Of a stretch of 64,000 nt of DNA, positions 10,664-24,520 are shown piece by piece (within the stretch, counting starts at the first letter, position 1; every line of letters starts with the position of its first letter). Below the pieces are notes generated by a model. The model saw only the letters and a list, made by a program, of their open reading frames with translations, made no database searches and was not told the DNA's origin. This DNA comes from Astrocystis sublimbata (Eukaryota > Ascomycota > Sordariomycetes > Xylariales > Xylariaceae), in assembly GCA_022453515.1 (NCBI GenBank), contig JAJNNY010000006.1, forward strand, positions 1,164,095 through 1,228,094. The letters run 5' to 3'. The position numbers and the translations under genes were made by a program.

Positions 10664-13600
10664 GTTCTCAGGTCATCATCTGCTGCCACCCCCCGCAGCT
10701 GCGCCTTGCGTGTCTTGTCGAGCCTGTTGCGCTCGGGTGCAAGCCCGGGTCATGAGTGTGAACACTGAGTGTGCACGCTGCTGCGGTATGAGTGAATCGA
10801 CGGGGTGAGAATGAGTCGACGGGGTGAGAGTGGGGTATGGAGACGACAGGCCCCAGCATGGCCCCCGACGACAACGATAACGACGATGACAACGACAACG
10901 ACGTTAGATACAAATGCTTCGGGTACTTAGGTAGCCAAGTGGTCACACGCGGGCGGTTTCCCGTGACAAGTACTGAGCCTAGGCACGTAGGGAAGAGGGA
11001 AGTGGCACCTGTGTGGCAGAATCAGCCTGACAGAGGGGCTTAGGGTCCTGCCCGGGGGGCATTGGGTTGCGGGCCTTTAGGCAGGCGGTGGAGACCCTAC
11101 TCGCCTAGAGCGCGTCTACCAACGCGCCTTCTCAGCGCTTGTGTCCCCACCCAGCTGAAAACCGGGCGGCGCTTATTACTCATCTCAGCTGCGACTAGAC
11201 GGTGTACCTAGATACTTGTACTAAGGCGCCCGCCTCCCACCCGCACAACGCTTGTTACCAACTGGGAAGCGCAGACTGTAGGTACATGTAGGTACTATGT
11301 ATCATCAGAGGCAGTAGTAGATAACTTGAAGTACCTGCCAATGTCGTACTGCAGTATGCACATGCATTCCCACCCTGGGCCCCTAAGGTAGCTACCTAGT
11401 ACTAGGTAGTAACTACTCCAACATTTGTCTCAAAACAAGGTAGCTCGAATCCAAACCTGCTGCTCTCACACCAGTGTACATCTAGCAACATCTATCATCT
11501 TGGCTTACTCAACCAGCCAGCCAGTCCCCCAGTCCCCCAGTTAACCCCCCCTCCATTACACGAAGCCTGCAGTATAATCAAGCATGATGTAAGCTCTCTG
11601 GGGAGATGAACATGTGCTATCGCTAAGGAAATCCATTCGACCAGTCTCCTGAGACTATCATGCCAGAGTGCTTGTAGAATCTCTAACTCTTGACGTCCAT
11701 ATCGTGATATCGTGTCTCTCAGCTAAAAATAGTTGCGGGGAAGAGCTTACACACTTGCTAGCGGCAGTCTTCTCCAGCCGACGATATTTTAGTTTCACCC
11801 TCTAATCACCTCGTAAAACATCAGTCATTCCTAGAGCCTGTTGGTGCATTCGCAAGAGACTCGTGGCCGTGGCACACGAAACAATTCGTCCAGGGCCATG
11901 TTTCGCCATCTCTTTACGCTGCTTCTGCATAATTGGAGATGAGACTATTATTGCGGTTACCTATGCTCTTTGCGGCCCTTATTTGTTGGTTCTGTGTCCG
12001 GAATTCCTGGAAAGCTTCTGGCCTTTCGATCGTAGTCTATAGCCATATCTACGAGGACTTAATTTTAGATTACAAGCTATATATAGCACACGTCAACATA
12101 TACTGACCTAACTAATAGGCATTTCGTGATTGTTTGCCCCAAAAGCATATACAGCACCAACTAAACGCCGTAAAAGTTTGCTAGCAGTATGCGAGAGACC
12201 GCTTTGCCGAGTCGATCGTCGGCACTGACGGCGATGACCTATTCTAGAGTTGCGGCTTCTCTAGAGAGAGGCAAAAAATGTTGTCTTGAGATGGACGGCT
12301 ACGATGCTGAGGCCATCGCATCACAGGATATCGACGCAATATGAGTGTAAGTTATAATGCCTCTATCGAATGCCTCTAATCTTCTGCTAACGGTTTACAC
12401 AGAGTATGGAATTCGGTCACTGCCACTTGCTAGGCTATCTTTGACATATATCGTGACCCAGAACTCCTCGCAAGCATCAGGACTGCGGTTGACGCCTGTA
12501 GGCTCTGAAGTGCAGACTATAGTGTTAGATTTAATATTGACTAGCTATCCCGCTTGCCAATCCTACAAGCCGTGTATGTTGAGACTACGTCTCAAGATGA
12601 AATTCTATCTTGTCAGAATCTCAGACCGAGTTAAACTAAGGATCACTTTTCGCTTAAAATGTTTGGGAGCGGCGTGTCACACACCCAGCTAACAAAGTAC
12701 CAATGCGGTACGGCATAAGCACATGGGACTTCCGATGTGATATAGAATCTTGCAGCCAAATTTGAGTTGACGTTTCAAACAAATACTGTTCATCATTTCG
12801 AGAGTCTTATAATATATGTGGCACCTGCTTGTTGCTTTGTATGGTCTGAAAACCTGGCGGCGACGCCTTTGGTCTTCGACAGCGGGGATGTAATTAGATA
12901 TCATAGGAACGGCGGTGCAGGGGTGTCTGTCAGTTTTTGTCCGCGATGGAAAGCTCCCTTGAGCTCCCGGAGAAAGAAGAACATGAGGAGAGAAGGGCTT
13001 AGCATCTTGAGAGCTCCCTGCTGATGCCCAGTACCTTCGCCGCCCAGATGAGGGTGCACAGCCCAGTGTCATTTAAAGAGAAAGACTGGAACTGGAACAT
13101 ACCGGCCGAGGCCGCGATAAAGGAGGCGGGTGACGAGACCTTTTGGCGTATCATCTATGCTGCCACCTCAGCTGCCAGCAAAGTCGCCTCGGAACGCGCT
13201 TTCTAACGCTGGGAGGTGGAAAAGAAACCGACCTTCGTTACGACGGCATTGTGTCCATGCTGTGTAGCTACCACGCAATAGCACACTACGGGGCACCCCC
13301 CCTATCGGAACAGCCAAATAGCACTCCTATCTGCTTTGCGTCCTTGCGAATGGTAGCACAGCGGACATAGCGGGTGAGAGAGTATGTCCTAATTCCATAT
13401 TATGTGAGAAAGGGACGGATTCTTAGCAAAATTAAAATATAGGCAAGGCACACGACGTGAACTTTGACCTCAAACGAAGCAAGGCCGTCCTTACGTACTA
13501 CTGAATACTGCATCGGCAACAAACGCATGGCTGTTGGAAGATCAGCTAAATGGAGTTCCTTCGTGGCATCTAAGCAGTCGAGCCGTTATTAGAACAGCAT

Positions 13601-16600
13601 ACGTATGCAAATTCTTTTGATGTATTACCTAGTGGCAACAAGATTGACGAGTCGTCTCATTTACACCCGCATTAGTATACTGTACTTACATGCGCTTTTT
13701 CTCCTGGCGATCGGACTCCCATTGAAGTCGCATATTACTGTAGTTTATTTGACCCCTATGTATGTCTTCGCTGATCATTCATTCTGGAACTCGCCCCCAA
13801 CCTATTTTTGGTCATAGGGGCAGCACACACGTATTGCTTCCGCAAGGCGCGTTGTTGTACAATAGGTCGTCAAAACAGGTCGAGAGCGATCTTGGTGTGG
13901 CACCAAACCCTCCGATGGTGGAAAGTTGGGGTTTTGGGCGATGTAACGTCAATGATGCTTAAGCGCAGACGCATCGCATCTTATGCAATGGATATAAGAG
14001 GCGGGCTACAAGTCCGGCAGCCTTGACTAGATTGACATCAGAGTCCGATCATTCACATGTGAGCTCCGCCCGACGTTGTATTAGTGGCGGATGGGCCAAG
14101 TTCTGATCTCTGCGGTGGAAATCCCAGGCTACATGATTGATGCCGCTCGGGATTTACATCCGCGAAAGGTGCCAATCATCACCCGCACGCGAAGAATATT
14201 TGGCAATGTCAACGCTGCACGCATTGATCTACCAGAGCGCATTACCTGCGTAGTCATCCATCCCACCATTCACCCCCAGCCGCAATCAAAACACGTTGGC
14301 AACTATAAGCGCAGCGTAGCGACAACCAGATGTTTGAGAGACCAGTATGATTACACGAGGCTGGTTGGTCTGGGCTTATGGTCACACCTTACCATCAATT
14401 TCAGGCAAGGTAGCATTTTCTACCTACCTGCTCACCTGAAGTCACCTACGCTGTTCCGGTCTTTACCTCACAGCCACGCGGATATGATCATGTCGTCGCA
14501 TATTGGGGGCACATCGGACTTCAATGCATGATACATGGTAGTCGCCCGCCCACAAAGGTTTCAGCCCAAGAGAGAACAACTGCATCCGAAGCAGCTGTAT
14601 ACCGTGAAGAACTGGCGTGAGGCTAGAGTTATATCAGTTTCGCTACTGGTACTGCGTGCTCTTCCTTGCACTGGCCTAGACGACTTCGACTCTGAGGCAA
14701 CGACAGACTGGCGGGATGGCAGGGTTCACTTGTCCGTGCTGTAGAGGAGGCGCTATGCATGCAATTACGCTCAAAGTAAAAAGCTGTGAGCTAGAAGCCC
14801 GCCTGCGGCACAGGCCCAGCAGGAAGTCCCGCGCAGCTGTGTCAGTCAGATCGATACCTGCCATGACCCTTGGCTCAAGACACACTCGCTGTACCAAGCA
14901 GGACGCGGCAGTGGATGTCGAGATGCGCTCCTCCCATCGTTGAGAAAAGCCGGACATGGGCCGTCTGAGAGGATGGGTAACTACATATGGTCCACGTGCA
15001 ACGACGAGAGTGTTCCTCTCCACCCTATGAGTGACTAGGTAACACTACATGATATCAGAGAATCTTGGCGGCTTTTCCTGGTATTCCGAGACACAGGCCA
15101 GGACAGGACCAGGTATACCACATTCTACCTAGTGGGCTAGTACATGGTATGTAAGTTCTCGGGACCGATAGAACAACTACGACTACACAGCCAGGTTCAG
15201 CGCACGAAAGATGGAACAGGTAATTGATGAGCCTTTGATTTGAGAGAGACGTTTCGCGACGTCTCAACGAGTGTGGAGGAGAGTATGCACACTTGTAACG
15301 AGTGCCCTGGCATGCCTGCTCGCCTGGCTGCAGTCCGTCCATCTGCTAACCGTCCGCCGCGGTCCGGAACAGTCGAGATCAGCGTTCGGACTAAGCAAGT
15401 TGACGGCGTCGATGATGCGTCCAGGCACACGGAGAGAAAGGAAATGATCTGCAATGATAACTCAAATCTCCGCTCGCGGGCAGCAGCAAGTGCAGTGGAG
15501 TGCAGATCAGTGACGGGACAGACGGTTGATGAAACGAAGCGCGGGTGACGATTCTGTAGGTATATTATCTAACCCGGGCACTTAATACCTACAGTACCGA
15601 GTACCTACGTTGTGTTGCATTGTACAAAGATCCCCCGCGTGAGCGGAGCCAGGATAAAGTACGATGGCAGCCCGTGGTCGAATGCGCGGCTCCGACTCTT
15701 CACGGTACACAAGCCCGCAAAATCGCACGCGCTTCATTGCTTTTGAAGCGGTGTAAGTAGGGCTTAACTCAGGTTGCCATCGAAATGGCATCAAGAAGTC
15801 TTTATTTACTTATCCTAGCCTTTGAACCTTTCGCACCCACTCAAGTACTCCAAGTACTCCATGTAAAGTAGGCAGATATTCAAATACCTCTCTGTAAGTG
15901 CCTGCTGCGTTGCACAGTGTCGCGGCGTCTCCGGCGCAATGCAATTTCAACCCCACGACCCATCGTGAGCACAGTTGTATGGGGAAGAATGGGACGACAT
16001 GTGCAAAGGGTACCTGTCGAGCCTGTTAGTCCGTGACCTTGCGTTTCATGGGGCGGCTTGGGTCGCAAGGCTCGGCACGCTCGATAAGTATACCATAACG
16101 TAATTGGCGTTAGCTGATCAAGCTGATCTTATCAATGTTACTGGGCTTCTAGCTACCTAAGTTAGCTGGCCTTCCCGCGGAAGTACCGTGTCACCGGCGA
16201 CTTGTCTAGTGTGCAGCATCCAATAACACTTGGGGTCGGCGACTCTAGCCAAACACACACTAAGGAGTAAAATTCTAGATGTATTCTTTGGAAAACCCTA
16301 TGATTGCTTCACCAGGATGTGGATCTAGATTTGTGAGTGCGGCAAGGCTCAAATTCCTCTAGTTAGTCGTACGGTTGTGGACATGTGATTGTGTAGACAA
16401 TGACCATTGTCATGTCCCTTCATCCCTGGGCACACCACTGCATCTTCTTGTAATTGGAAATTGTCTGAACTGGTAATGCTTGTCGTTGAATGCATGGAAT
16501 ACTATGTAGTCTCTCGCCCAGGGTTGGTTGTCATTGTGTAATGTGACGAGACGCTAATGAAACCAGTGACTTCTTGTCCTCGCTGCACACATAATAAAGT

Positions 16601-19577
16601 GCATGTTCATCTTTACCTGAAGCATATATCGCAATGGAGGTCCGGGATGGGAGCTCCAGTCGGAGAGGATACTACTCAAGTTTTCATCAATCTACGAGTA
16701 CAAGTAAGTATGGCATATACGTACTGTACACATAGCAACTCCCTACCTAGCGTACGGCAAGAGGCAACAGAACAGCTGCGAGAAACCTACCTGCCGAGCC
16801 TGCTTGGGCCTAAAACCTTGCCTCCTGCGGAGAACAAGTCGTGCGATAGATAGGACGGACGGTGTGAACTATCAGACCGCGGGGATCCCTACTAGGCAAA
16901 GTAGTCGATGTAACCTCAGACCTTTGACTTCTGCTCGACATGTGGTCCACGCACGTACTTCTAACGTCTTACGGCTACCAGAAGAACATTACCTATGGCA
17001 TATACTGGCATTGGTCAGATGCTTCCTACCTACTAGAGTTTGTTGGATGAGCAACTCGACACGACTCATTCTGGTGTGTTTCTTGTTCTCTGTTCCACCC
17101 CGTCCCGTTCCGACCCGGATGTTCCTGAGCTACGACTATATGCCGAGAGTATCTTGCTTGCTGGCTGCATCCTGCCGCTCAAATAGTGTGCAAGGCCTGT
17201 TGAAGTCACAGCCGATGCGGAGTTGATTGCCCGCGGGTAGACTTATGCACCATTTTTATATTAGGTATTCAATCATCTTATCGGATATTACTCTCTGACC
17301 TGAATTCGGCCCCGACTCGCAAGGAATAATTACCTAGGTCTGGTCTATACTCATACGGTTAGGTACACCAAACACCTGGAGCTTCTCGAGTTCGCTCAAG
17401 GATGTGTTGATCCGATTGTTACTCGTGCTACTGCTGGTAACTGTAGGGGTTCGTACTGAGCAAACAGGGGTATATTTCACTATACATAAGGCGTGCGCAA
17501 GTTGCCAGGGGGCCAGGATCATGGATCGAAGAGGACTGTGCAACCTCCCCGATTCCGGGACCAACTGACTGGTTCATTCTACTTACTCCGTACAAGTCTA
17601 CGCGTACACGTACCTATTTAGAGCACTAGGAAGCAACGGGCCGCACGCAATACCTACACTAAGGTGCTTAGACTCCAGATTGACGGGAGTTGGCAAGCCC
17701 ACCAGCCAAAAAGCTAACCCAGCTGCTTGGGTTATGCCATGATCCCATTCGGCTGCATGGATGTCGACAACACTGCTGGAGGACAACAAGGATGGCCAAG
17801 TGTGTAAGATGTAGCGTCATAATATTGATCTCAGGTATTGCCCGAGTCAGCTTCAGATTAAACCACGATATGATCTGAGAGAGAGACGATAATGACACTG
17901 ACAACAGTTACGTACCTACCTATCTAAGACCTAGATGATATGTACAGTAAAATGAGATGTGGCAGGGGCTAGCCGTGCTAGACATGGAACACTTGGACTT
18001 GGACTTCGATTACGATTACGCCATGCCAATTCTATTTCAAGATCGATTTCGTCTGCACTGTACTGTACGTACATATCTACTATGTTAGCTCACTCACACC
18101 AAGGGCTTGGATGACGACCGTCGCCCGCAGAGCTTAGCGCACTCACTAACAAGGTTGGCTCAAGGATAACTGCCCGCTCTCCAGCCTGGTCAAGCGCGGA
18201 TGCCGGCTGGATTCATTCGGTGCTATTCTCCAGATTCTACTTCGGTGTATTGGAAGTCCGACTGAGCAACCTAATGAGACTTTATTTGCCATGACATACA
18301 AGTTCTACATCATCGGTAGATCCCAATGTGTGTATGTGTATGTGTAAGGGGATTACACCTACAGACCTACGTATACACACCTGGTTTTCGAAGCGACAGC
18401 GCCGACGACGAAGGAAACAAGATCAGCTACTTACCTACTGGAGAGGGGATGCCGAGCATGCGAACCTAGCCTATTTCGCCGTCCAAAGGGAAACTTGTGG
18501 TGCAAGGTGACGTTTGTGGTTGGTTCGCATTAGTCCCGCAGCCCTCTGGGCTCTAGCGTGGGCACTACATACTCGTAGGTGACATTCCCAGCGTCCCAGA
18601 TGGGCGTTGGATGACCTGACTAAGATGCATGGAAAAGCTGGGAAAGCCTTGTGATACTGGCTGCCCAGACCTCGCCCATACCTACCTAGGTACTTTGAAG
18701 AACCCATCCAGCAGGGACCCCCCGCTATCCAGCTGCCTAGCGCGAGATGACCAAATGACAGGGACTCGACCATTGCAACGGGCTCAGGGCTAAAGTAGCT
18801 CTGCTTCTTAGTGGCCAATTAGGCCATGTGGTTTCGAATTAAGTGGCAGACTTAAGCCAGGTTACCAGGTTACAGGAGGCAGCTCACTTACTGACTGCCT
18901 CACATGAAGGGCCGGCCCATCGACTTCGATCACGGCTACTCCCCCAAGGCTACACTACCTACGAGTACTCGTACTCCGTACACACTTCCTTCTAAGTACG
19001 GTTCAGCGTGGATACAGGTAGCTTACGAACCTGGCCTGTCACTGTCCATGGCGAAAACCGCCACGCTCCATCTGTGTGCAACGGTTCCCTACTTGTGTGT
19101 GTACTATGTAGACTTGGGTACGTGGCCAAGTGAGGCGAGGCATCTACGCTTGTGAGTCCCCAAGCAGGCTCACATATTCTTGTCACCAAAGCGAAATGGC
19201 GTGTGGGTTTGCAGTAACGAATAATCTCTTTTTCCACTCCTCTCTCTATATACAACAGTCAAGATGGTGACTCAAGAAGCGAAGGGTGGGGTATATAAAG
19301 ATCAACAACCAAAAAAACCATCTCTCCGCGTTCCCCCTTTCCCCTTTCGAATAGCCATTCGCCCTGGTCCCAATGAACATGCCACGTCCTTCGAACCACA
19401 TTCGTAATAAAACAGTCAGATCGTTCCAAACCCAAAGCACCCGTTGCGCCAGCAGCTGCTTCATTGCCATGATAGCATAGTCCCGTCGACCCGTCGCCTT
19501 TATAATAGTGTACTCGAAAAAAGTGTTGAGAAAATTGAACATAAAAATGGTTGTTGTACAAAGCGGTTGATACATGT
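10664..19577. other. Long intergenic region, about 8.9 kb, no convincing gene
   Basis: No gene can be defended. The first 300 bases hold the APC2 promoter side with an imperfect tandem (GACGGGGTGAGA, near 10,800-10,830) and an ACGACAACG-rich stretch. Further on there are scattered CCTAGG-centred palindromes (for example 11,390-11,410). Two coding-like scraps stand out: a 51-codon frame at 12,189-12,344, and a frame at 13,024-13,206 that continues coding-like past its stop to 13,281. Neither matches a family I know. Frames of 100-146 codons near 14.1 and 16.8 kb look like chance. Confidence 0.55.
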
Positions 19578-21128
19578 TCAAGAATTGCGTCTCTGTTTGC
19601 ATTTGTCGTGCATTAAGTGGCCGTTTCGTGCCTGGTATCCGTGTTAGTTCTATTTCGTTTGGTAATCTGCGACAGTGGAACCAACCGTTGTTCTTGTGAA
19701 CTCGGCACCACAGTTGGGGCAGCTGGCCTTGGTCGCTTGTCCCGATTTCTCGCGCTGGTGACGCAGAAGGTTGCTGAAGGTCGAAAATTGCCTCCCATTG
19801 CATCCGTGCTCCCAGCATTGCGGTTTGGGTCGGCTTTGTACTACCCGAACATGGCCAGCGTCTGGCGCAGACGAATTGCCTGAAGATAAGACTGGCGGTT
19901 GAACAGAGTACATCATACCAGAATCGGACATGGAGGACGCTCGGCTGCTACAGCACTGGATCAGTATGACGGCAGATACACACAAAGGAGGACTCTACAC
20001 CGACCTGTACTGGGATGAAAGACTCTGTGTTGAAGGTGGGTGATGATATCCGGCTGAGTAGTTCATGCCCATGTAGTCATTTGAAGGCCTAGCACAACGT
20101 ATTAGTGGGGTTGGATTGAAAGCACTTGGGAGTGGTCTTACAGAGGGGAATAATGAGGGTACATGTGCGAGTTTCCGTGCTCTGGCAATGGCGATGTTGA
20201 ATAAGACGGCATGTAAGAGGGTCCCACGGTCGTTACTGGTTGGGCTAATAGTGAAATTTGCGACGGGGCAGTTGTGTATATCGGCATTGCTGGAGCGGAG
20301 GAAAAGTCGTGCATGGTCACGGGAGGAGAGTGCCCCCCAGCAGGAGAGTAAGAGCTGTTGCTCATACCACGACGAACTCGGACGGACGTTTTCGAATCTC
20401 GTCTCGCTTGGTCACGTTGTCGTTTCAACTCGCGTTGCTCCGGAGTTAGGATAGGACGAGGCGAACTTGATGTTAATGATCTGGAGACACTCGGAGGCGT
20501 CAGGCTGCTGATGTCCGATCCGTGGCCAACGCTAGATACGTCATGGGAGATGAGTTCGGGGCTGGATTGGAGACCATGTAAACCTGACGAAGGGGGCTAT
20601 CATGAGTGCTAACTCCTAACGGCAGATTAATGGGAGGACATACCATTCCAGGCGTACGATGAACGTGGAACACCCATCTCCATCCTGGGGTCAAAAGAAA
20701 CTGCAACGGCACTATTTATGTTCATTAGCTTGAGATCTGATACCTCAGCACAGGGCAACGAACCTCATGTTGGCGTCTTCTTTTGGGGGCGAAATATATC
20801 TGAATGGTTCGTGGCTTGGTATCTCTTGCTGCACTGATGATACGCCTTGTGGCTCTATTCGATCGGCCCCAACCCCAATATATCGGTTGCCACGTCTGCG
20901 TTCCAAAAGAGACGAGTTTGACCCTAACTTGGTGGGATGACTTGTAATGTCCTGAAGATATTGTGTAGTCCGCGACTGTGTGATGGTATCACTTGACGAT
21001 ACGTCTTGGTCGTAAGGAAAGTGAGAACGTATAAGTGGCCTCGTAACAACTAAGTCTGCACTACTTTGGTCTGACCTGGGTGGCAGTGAGTTAGAAAGCC
21101 CAACGTGTGTAGATCGAAAGGAATTCAT
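19578..21128 (-). CDS. C2H2-type zinc-finger protein, probable transcription factor
   Basis: A fungal zinc-finger protein, probably a nuclear DNA-binding regulator; its targets are unknown. My exons on the minus strand are 21128-20764, 20684-20644, 20583-20142, 20088-20005, 19947-19686 and 19631-19578, giving 415 residues. The three introns nearest the 3' end have GTAAGA, GTCGGT and GTTGGT donors; the first and third of these also show CTAAT or CTAAC branch sites. The N-terminal 300 residues are Ser/Pro/Tyr-rich, with a short basic segment (LKRQRDQARRDSK). At the C-terminus, finger 1 is C355-x4-C360-x13-H374 without a clear fourth ligand. Finger 2 is C387-x2-C390-x12-H403-x5-C409 (also H406). 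The C-terminus ends KQRRNS. The weakest call is the first exon. An alternative start at 20725 (MNINSAVAVSF) reads straight into exon 2 after an in-frame stop, giving a shorter protein. The gene sits alone between two very long gene-free regions. Confidence 0.8.
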
Positions 21129-23880
21129 CGTGGGATGGAGACGAAATAATAATGGAGAGAAAGATCGAGGCAAACGTACGGTTGCTCTAGGTTGATTGGC
21201 CTCGTCGGTGGATGTGTGTTTCGATATAGCATAAGCCAACTGGACTGGTCGTGGTATGAGAATCCAAGTAAACACAAGTGGCTTCCAAGTCCTTTGAAGC
21301 GTCGTCTGCTCTAGATATATCAAGGCGAGAGGGAGAAAGGTGAGGGCACGTTTCAAGACTATGTTTGGCAGCAGACAAGGTATTTGACTTAAGATACTTC
21401 TCAGCCTCAACTCGGTCGAAGCCAGCCAGGGACTGGGGAGCTTGGTAGATTTAAGTAAATGCAAGAGGCTTGCTTGGGGCAGTACCCTGGTGGATCGAGC
21501 ATCAACCCTTGGTGAGAGAGGTGGTATGGGTATTAGGGAACGCCGCCTGTGCCCTCTTCTTTGGAAACAAACGCACTGCGAGGACTTACACTCACCCTAG
21601 TCTAAGCTGTTGACATTAGGGTGTGGATACAAGACCAGGTATATGCTTGGTCGAACAGTCGAGAGGCACGTTGTAGCCTGTAGCCTGTAGGGGTAAGCAG
21701 GAAGGGGGTGTGTGGATGTCGCAAGCTCGCACTACTGCGTACCTATCTTTAAAGTAGCTGTTTCTGCAGTACTGTACCATCGTGGCACGTTGGTTCTCCA
21801 TCGACCTGTCCAGTGTCCACAGAGTCACGACAAGACGATTGCCCATGGGCAACAGCATAAGCCGGGACCATACTCTATCTGTTCTGTCTAGCTCCATCCA
21901 TTCGAGGTATGGGTTTTTACGGCGGACGAACGACGGGCGAACCCAACGGGTTGTTCGGCACAGGATACGGCGAGTCATCACACCCAGGTACAATGTGAAT
22001 TGTACGAGTACGCTTGCCTCCACGTCGTTGACGATCTTGGGTGGTGAGCACAATCTAGAATAGTACGGGTAGCCCATCTCGCCCGTGTAGGTACCTGAGC
22101 GAGAGCAAACCGGACAAGGGACTGGGGTTGAGCTGCACTACCCAGTCCGTTAACGAGGCCATTTTTAAGTTGCAGGCCGTCGCCCAGGTCGACCAGGTCA
22201 GGCTGAGTGGGTAACGAAACCGAGTGGCAGGGTGCGGACCCAGCGGCCGGCAAGAACTAGCACTTTTGGTCCCTTAGCATTCCCGCCCTGGGGGTACGCC
22301 AATGGAACACAGCTTCGATGAGATGCATTGGTCAGGGTGGCTTGAGTGGTATCGAGGGCGTTGACAGAGATGCATGAGCAGTGAAGGTCAGGAGAGATAG
22401 ACCAAGGAAAGGAAGAGGTGGGGGACGGCGCAGTGAGGGTACAGCTAGCAGGAGATACCTGAGTACCTACTGTACATGTAGGGACGGACCTAAGGCAAGT
22501 ACCTGTCTCGCCTGTCACCCTGTGCGCTTGACGGGACCGGGGGTTTATTTTGCGCAACTGAACTAGCTAGAAGGGTACTAGCGCCTAGAGCCGTCCGTCA
22601 CTGGCGCGCTGCCTCTGCATGAGTGCCTGGCGAGCTGGGTAGGTACCTCGACAGCTCGAGGTTGTCGAGGGTGTCTGCGTAACGCTTTATTGTGACTAGG
22701 TTAGGTGCGTTGCAGAGACCCAAGAGGAGCAGAGACACACCATCTAATTCATGTCGAACAAATCTCCCGCCACTTGACAAGGGCAGTGAGTGGCCCATGG
22801 CATGGTTCTCCAGGCCCCAAGCAAGATCTTAAGCTCGATCCCATCTGTCCGGCCGTGAGTCTGTCCAGAATCCTGTCCAGAGGTCTGCTCGTGAGTCGTC
22901 ATAGGCTTCACCAGGGTGGTTGGCTGGCTGCTGCACCATCGCATGCCTTCATCACCAATTATACATTCACTCTTGGCTCGCTATAGTAAGATGTCCCCAG
23001 GATCTCGGGGTACCATATGTGAAACTGTAGTCGAGTATACATTGCCGGTGATATTTGGATCTAGAGCGATAGCCCTCATCTCATTACTGTAATCCTATCT
23101 AATCGCATGCCTGACTGTGTTGCTATATTAGATAAGCCTGCGCAGGCCGTCAATAAAGATAGAAACCTCTCAAACTAACGCCTAAGCGAGACAAGTCCAC
23201 AATATCCTCATTTACCTGCCTACCATCCAGACACCAGGGCACCCGCCCGATCGCTCGGGTACAGCTATTTCGTAGTATCACCCCGTGCCCGTCCATTCAC
23301 CGCCATAAGCAGGGGCTTCGGATTCGATACCTGAGTGACTACACAAGACATAGCATTAGTAGGTAGTCGTAGTAGTCATGATAACTCATAGCTGAGCTGA
23401 GTACGGCAGCAACTTACCAACCCTCGTCGTTCTCACGTTTCGGACAAATTAGATTAAGCCTCAATGATCCCCAAGCCACGTTTGTTACTTAGGCACTTGG
23501 GATGCGAGAACGCCTAGCTCGATGCTACCCCCACTGCATCTGACGTCGATACCACCTCGAGGATAAGGCGCAGAGTCGTATGAAACTGTACCTAAGCAGC
23601 TATGCCTCCACTAGACTTTGATGAAGACGCCACAAGTCTGCCCAGCGGCACAGTGCGATGGTCGTTGGCATCCAATGATCGAACCCCAGGTCCACTTCCA
23701 GGTTAGAGAAGCTACAGGTACATTGCATGGCAACGAGATTGATTTTCTATTTTAGGACCCAGCATCATCACAGATGTCCTCATCACCCATCGCCTTGGAA
23801 ACACATGTACCTATGGTGCTCATCACTGGCTACTTAGACGGTAGTAGGTTTTTGGCTAAATGACGAACATGTCACCACAA

Positions 23881-23903
23881 GGACAGGGACAGGGACAGGG
23901 ACA
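23881..23903. repeat. Hexanucleotide tandem repeat (GGGACA)
   Basis: Nearly four copies of GGGACA occur in tandem. Confidence 0.9.
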
Positions 23904-24506
23904 ACCAACCAGCTGTGAATTGGGACCAAGACTCGCGATGCGATCGTTTTGCACGGCATCGCTAGTTGCGGCGGCGCTCCGTATTTCCTACTCGTTCCGT
24001 CACCTTGCTCAGCTTGTGTAACGGTGGTCTGGTCGTACATTTGTGCCACATGAAAGCCCATATTACGTAGCTGGCCCTATGGCACTTCAAGATACCTACC
24101 TAGATGCCTAGGTAGTGTTTGGACTTTCGTATCGTGCGTATATCACGCCTCTCCGTAATCTGGGCTTGGGCTGTACAAGTACTGCGTTGCGATGCGTTAG
24201 CCACAGTTGGGTCCCTTACTAGTATACACGGGACCGAGCTGCTCGTTTGCGTTTCGCGTTTTATCCACTAGCACGGGTCTCGCGACCGGCGACGTGCTAA
24301 ATATATACATGTTACCTGAGGAGCATCTGATGTTTCTATAACGAGTTAGAGGATATCTGGAAGTCCGCCATTAGCTAACCATCCAGGTGGGTTTGGACTT
24401 TCGGTGGTAATCTCCACACTACCTACTATCTAGGTACATACTTAACCTAGGTAACATATGGACAGTAGAAAAGCGGATACAGGCTCTTGCGCTGTACCTA
24501 GCAAGC

Positions 24507-24520
24507 CTACCTAGGTAGGT
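24507..24520. repeat. ACCTAGGT-centred palindrome
   Basis: The sequence CTACCTAGGTAGGT is almost a perfect inverted repeat. It is one of many copies of this motif in the intergenic DNA of the window. Confidence 0.8.

Noticed and set aside
10194..10808. 204-codon plus-strand frame over the APC2 5' end
   Set aside because: Antisense shadow; its repetitive content mirrors the His/Glu repeat of Apc2.
14091..14531. 146-codon plus-strand frame
   Set aside because: No recognisable motif and no supporting splice sites.
21129..21464. Extension of the zinc-finger protein to an ATG at 21,464
   Set aside because: The added residues are of low quality and hydrophobic, unlike the Ser/Pro-rich N-terminus; ATG 21,128 is more plausible.
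21616..22077. 153-codon minus-strand frame upstream of the zinc-finger gene
   Set aside because: No domain, no splice link to the downstream gene, and overlapping plus-strand frames look equally coding-like.
23310..23350. Possible tRNA T-loop (GGATTCGATACC)
   Set aside because: The arms do not pair and no acceptor or anticodon stem can be drawn around it.
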